Below are positions 8,207-10,035 of a stretch of 10,035 bases of DNA, one piece after another; positions within the stretch are counted from its first letter, which is position 1, and the number at the start of each line of letters is the position of its first letter. The notes below the pieces were generated by a model. It was not told the origin of the DNA. It searched no databases and saw only the letters and a list, made by a program, of their open reading frames with translations. Origin of the DNA: Synechococcales cyanobacterium PMM_0073 (GTDB lineage Bacteria; Cyanobacteriota; Cyanobacteriia; Elainellales; Elainellaceae); contig CASBQH010000363.1 of assembly GCA_949127695.1 (NCBI GenBank), positions 1 through 10,035 on the forward strand, given 5' to 3'. The position numbers and the translations under genes are program-made.

Positions 8207-8602
8207 ATGGAACTCTTGCAGAACTACATTTTAATTTTCGATCAGGGTACAGAAGACCTTCAGATGCTGGAATCTCTGTTAGGTCATCTGCGCTGCCCGT
8301 TAACGGTGACTCGTTCTGCCGAGCAGGCAATTGCCAAAGTTAAGCAAGCTCCGCCCTACCTTATGATCTTGGTGGGTACACAGCAGGGTTGGCCTCAGCC
8401 GTTAATGCAGCAGTTTCGAGCCTTGGCAGACCGCTGTGGCATCACAATTATTGCTGTAACCGATGTCCATGCGCCTAGCTGGCTGCGCCAAGAAGATAAT
8501 CCGGGCGTGGATGGCTTTTTGGTGAAGCCGCTGAATCGCGATATTCTCACCTCGGTGGTGCAGTCAGCCTGGATACGCCAGACCTACTGCTTGGCCAATT
8601 AG
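8207..8602 (+). CDS. Response regulator receiver-like protein lacking the phospho-acceptor Asp (pseudo-receiver)
   Basis: This is a 131-residue stand-alone protein with the receiver pattern and no output domain. Strand 1 is NYILIFD (Asp12, one of the usual acidic pair; the next residue is Gln13). Helix 1 is EDLQMLESLLGHL. Strand 3 is YLMILVG, where the phospho-acceptor Asp is replaced by Val56 or Gly57. Strand 4 is TIIAVTD, keeping Thr85, and strand 5 is GFLVKPL, keeping Lys107. The fold therefore looks intact, while phosphorylation at the usual site is not possible. Pseudo-receivers in cyanobacteria, such as those of KaiA and CikA, act through protein contacts, and a similar role is likely here. 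I chose ATG 8207; an in-frame TTG at 8126 would add 27 residues that do not look like protein. The gene lies 219 bp after the recombinase-like gene and 62 bp before the deacetylase, all on one strand. Confidence 0.8.
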   Translation: MELLQNYILIFDQGTEDLQMLESLLGHLRCPLTVTRSAEQAIAKVKQAPPYLMILVGTQQGWPQPLMQQFRALADRCGITIIAVTDVHAPSWLRQEDNPGVDGFLVKPLNRDILTSVVQSAWIRQTYCLAN

Positions 8603-8664
8603 TTCAGGCCAATGATGCTCTAATCGCTTCAAGCTAAGCTATAGCAAAAGCGTTTTACCTCGCC

Positions 8665-9378
8665 ATGCAGTTTGCTCCGCTCTACCCGCTGATCCATCGG
8701 CTGCTGAAGCCCAACTTTCCCACCTGTCTCTGGACGGGCGCGCCGGGTTGCAAACGCATTGCCTTGACTTTTGACGACGGGCCACATCCGCTGCATACGC
8801 GCCCCTTGCTAGAAGTTTTAGACCAGCATCAGGTCAAGGCCAGCTTTTTCTGGCTGGGCATCTGCGTCGAGCGCTTCCCCGACGTGGCGCAGGCAGTCTG
8901 GCAGTCTGGCCATTGGATTGGCCTGCATGGCTACGAACATCGCTCGTTTGTGCAGCTCTCAGCGCGCGAACTTCAGCAGAGCCTGCAACGCACCCAGGCC
9001 GCCATTGCTCAAGCCTGTCAGCTTGATCCAGAAACCGTCGCCCAGCAGATTCGGGACGTGCGCCCCCCCAACGGCGTTTTTACGCCGCAAATTCTCAAGT
9101 TGCTTCAGGGCTGGGGCTATCGCCCGGTGATGTGGAGCGTTGTGCCAGAAGACTGGGTGAGGCCGGGTGTAGCAGTCGCCGCACAGCGCGTGCTGAGCCA
9201 AACCGAAGATGGCTCGGTGATTGTGCTGCATGACGGCTACCACGGCGGCGAGGATGTGGCGGCGGTGGCGGCGCAGATCATTCCGGCGCTGCTGGAGCAA
9301 GGTTATCAGTTTGGCAGCATTGATGAACTCTGGGGTGAGCGCACCCAGGCAACACCGCCCTCAGCCGAGCCAGCCTAG
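8665..9378 (+). CDS. Polysaccharide deacetylase family protein (NodB homology domain)
   Basis: This 237-residue carbohydrate esterase 4 type enzyme removes acetyl groups from N-acetylated glycans such as peptidoglycan or chitin-like polymers; the substrate here is unknown. All five motifs are seen. Motif 1 is TFDDGPH (catalytic base Asp37, metal ligand Asp38). Motif 2 is HGYEH (metal ligands His88 and His92). Motif 3 is RPPNG (Arg133). Motif 4 is WSVVPEDW, with Asp163 and Trp164 kept but the usual first Asp replaced by Val160. Motif 5 is VIVLHDG (acid His189). The enzyme should be active. The N terminus (PLYPLIHRLLKP) is not a clear signal peptide, which is unusual for an enzyme acting on wall glycans. 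The TIM-barrel-like domain occupies nearly the whole protein and ends in a short polar tail. It converges with the CPBP protease gene, with 14 bp between the stops. Confidence 0.92.
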   Translation: MQFAPLYPLIHRLLKPNFPTCLWTGAPGCKRIALTFDDGPHPLHTRPLLEVLDQHQVKASFFWLGICVERFPDVAQAVWQSGHWIGLHGYEHRSFVQLSARELQQSLQRTQAAIAQACQLDPETVAQQIRDVRPPNGVFTPQILKLLQGWGYRPVMWSVVPEDWVRPGVAVAAQRVLSQTEDGSVIVLHDGYHGGEDVAAVAAQIIPALLEQGYQFGSIDELWGERTQATPPSAEPA

Positions 9379-9392
9379 TCTCGCAGCTTTGC

Positions 9393-9980
9393 TTAATTCC
9401 GCAGCTTCCAAATGCAGCTGGAGAGCAAATTGGTAGTGATATGCGCCACAACTGGCACCAGCAGATTGCCCGTGAGGATGGCGCTATAGCCCAGCAGGCC
9501 ACCAATAATCGTTGCCCAAATCACATAAGACCACTGCTGACTGCCGCTAAAATGCAGCACGCCAAAGCAAATGCTGGAGAGCGCTAGGCCAAACCAGGTC
9601 AAGCCCAGAGCAGGCAGCATGACGCCGCGAAACAGCAGCTCTTCGCTCAGTCCCGGCAGTAGCCCCAGCCAGATCAAATCCGGCAGCGCCAACGGCTTAA
9701 TCACCAGCTCCAAATAATAGTCAGCGCTCTGGCGATAGGCTTGCCAAAACCGGTAGAGCAAAGAGCTGGCCGCGCTAATGCCTAGCCCTAGCCCCACGCC
9801 AGCTAGAGCCGCTGAACCACTCCAGCGCAGCGGCAGCAGTTCAGTTGAGCGGTCAAAAAACAGCCAGAGGCGAGCGCAGACTAGCAGCAGTATCGCCGTA
9901 GCGGCCATCGCAACTAGGACTTGGACACGGCTCAAAGGCTCGACGTTAGGATTGGGAATCGGTTCGGGCACGGGCGGCAT
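9393..9980 (-). CDS. CPBP family intramembrane glutamic endopeptidase
   Basis: This is a 195-residue membrane protein of the CPBP (Abi, CAAX protease and bacteriocin-processing) family, related to Rce1-type proteases that cut within the membrane. The three motifs are present (numbered from a GTG one codon upstream): SEELLFRG with Glu114, Glu115 and Arg119; FGVLHF with Phe140 and His144; and HITTN with His181 and Asn185. About six hydrophobic segments are seen (roughly 20-42, 57-76, 101-125, 130-145, 151-170, 173-190). The first 17 residues are rich in proline. Two adjacent starts are possible: ATG at 9980 (chosen) or GTG at 9983. A GAGG lies 11 bases before the GTG and 14 before the ATG, so the start is uncertain by one codon. 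In other bacteria, family members process prenylated proteins or peptides or give bacteriocin immunity; the role here is unknown. Nothing clear is seen in the remaining 55 bp to the window edge. Confidence 0.9.
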   Translation of the reverse strand: MPPVPEPIPNPNVEPLSRVQVLVAMAATAILLLVCARLWLFFDRSTELLPLRWSGSAALAGVGLGLGISAASSLLYRFWQAYRQSADYYLELVIKPLALPDLIWLGLLPGLSEELLFRGVMLPALGLTWFGLALSSICFGVLHFSGSQQWSYVIWATIIGGLLGYSAILTGNLLVPVVAHITTNLLSSCIWKLRN

Positions 9981-10035
9981 CACAGCAGGTTCGCCCTCAG
10001 TCTATCGTATTGTTTGCTGGTGCATGAGCTAGCCC

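Noticed and set aside
7992..8330. Minus-strand frame, including a hydrophobic 38-residue end starting at the ATG at 8106-8108
   Set aside because: It overlaps the pseudo-receiver gene antisense, has no ribosome-binding site, and its Phe/Asn/Ile-rich end is what the AT-rich island would encode by chance.
2604..9980. A joint intramembrane proteolysis system formed by the rhomboid and CPBP proteases
   Set aside because: They lie more than 6 kb apart with unrelated genes between them and no shared signals; both families are common in bacteria.
9778..10032. Plus-strand frame of 84 codons at the right edge
   Set aside because: It is antisense to the CPBP protease gene, whose family motifs are clear, and its Ser/Arg/Thr-rich translation matches no family.
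1..10035. Unusual frequency of the CTAG tetramer
   Set aside because: A rough count of about forty is close to chance expectation for this base composition.

Overview
The window looks like a chromosomal core-gene segment of a cyanobacterium, probably not a marine picocyanobacterium. The evidence is a RibBA with the long C-terminal extension I associate with cyanobacteria, a phosphoenolpyruvate carboxylase of 1029 residues (cyanobacterial rather than enterobacterial length), a DinF-like MATE transporter, and a recombinase-like protein and small receiver-like protein whose style I associate with cyanobacteria. G+C is in the mid-50s by eye. The HIP1 palindrome GCGATCGC, frequent in many cyanobacteria, was not found by eye. 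I cannot name the genus.

Layout. The left edge cuts into ribBA (plus strand, riboflavin synthesis). It converges on and slightly overlaps a minus-strand cluster at 1188-6382: ppc is upstream, then a rhomboid protease, then the MATE transporter. The ppc to rhomboid gap (95 bp) holds a perfect 10-bp inverted repeat. A 261-bp divergent intergenic region (6383-6643) separates ppc from a plus-strand series: a degenerate large-serine-recombinase-like protein (6644-7987), an AT-rich spacer with two hairpin-forming repeats, a small pseudo-receiver protein (8207-8602), and a NodB-type polysaccharide deacetylase (8665-9378). A minus-strand CPBP-family membrane protease (9393-9980) converges on the deacetylase at the right edge.

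How the genes relate. Most are housekeeping or envelope genes with no obvious common pathway: flavin cofactor synthesis, anaplerotic carbon fixation, export, two unrelated intramembrane proteases, and glycan deacetylation. No CRISPR array, tRNA, rRNA, insertion sequence or intact mobile element is visible. The most unusual part is 6644-8602. There, a serine-recombinase-like protein keeps its DNA-binding and zinc-ribbon parts but has lost every recognisable catalytic residue. It is followed, on the same strand, by a receiver-like protein that has lost its phospho-acceptor aspartate. Both look like inactive derivatives of enzymes or switches kept for binding or regulation. That is the best candidate for undescribed biology here, although a functional link between the two is only inferred.
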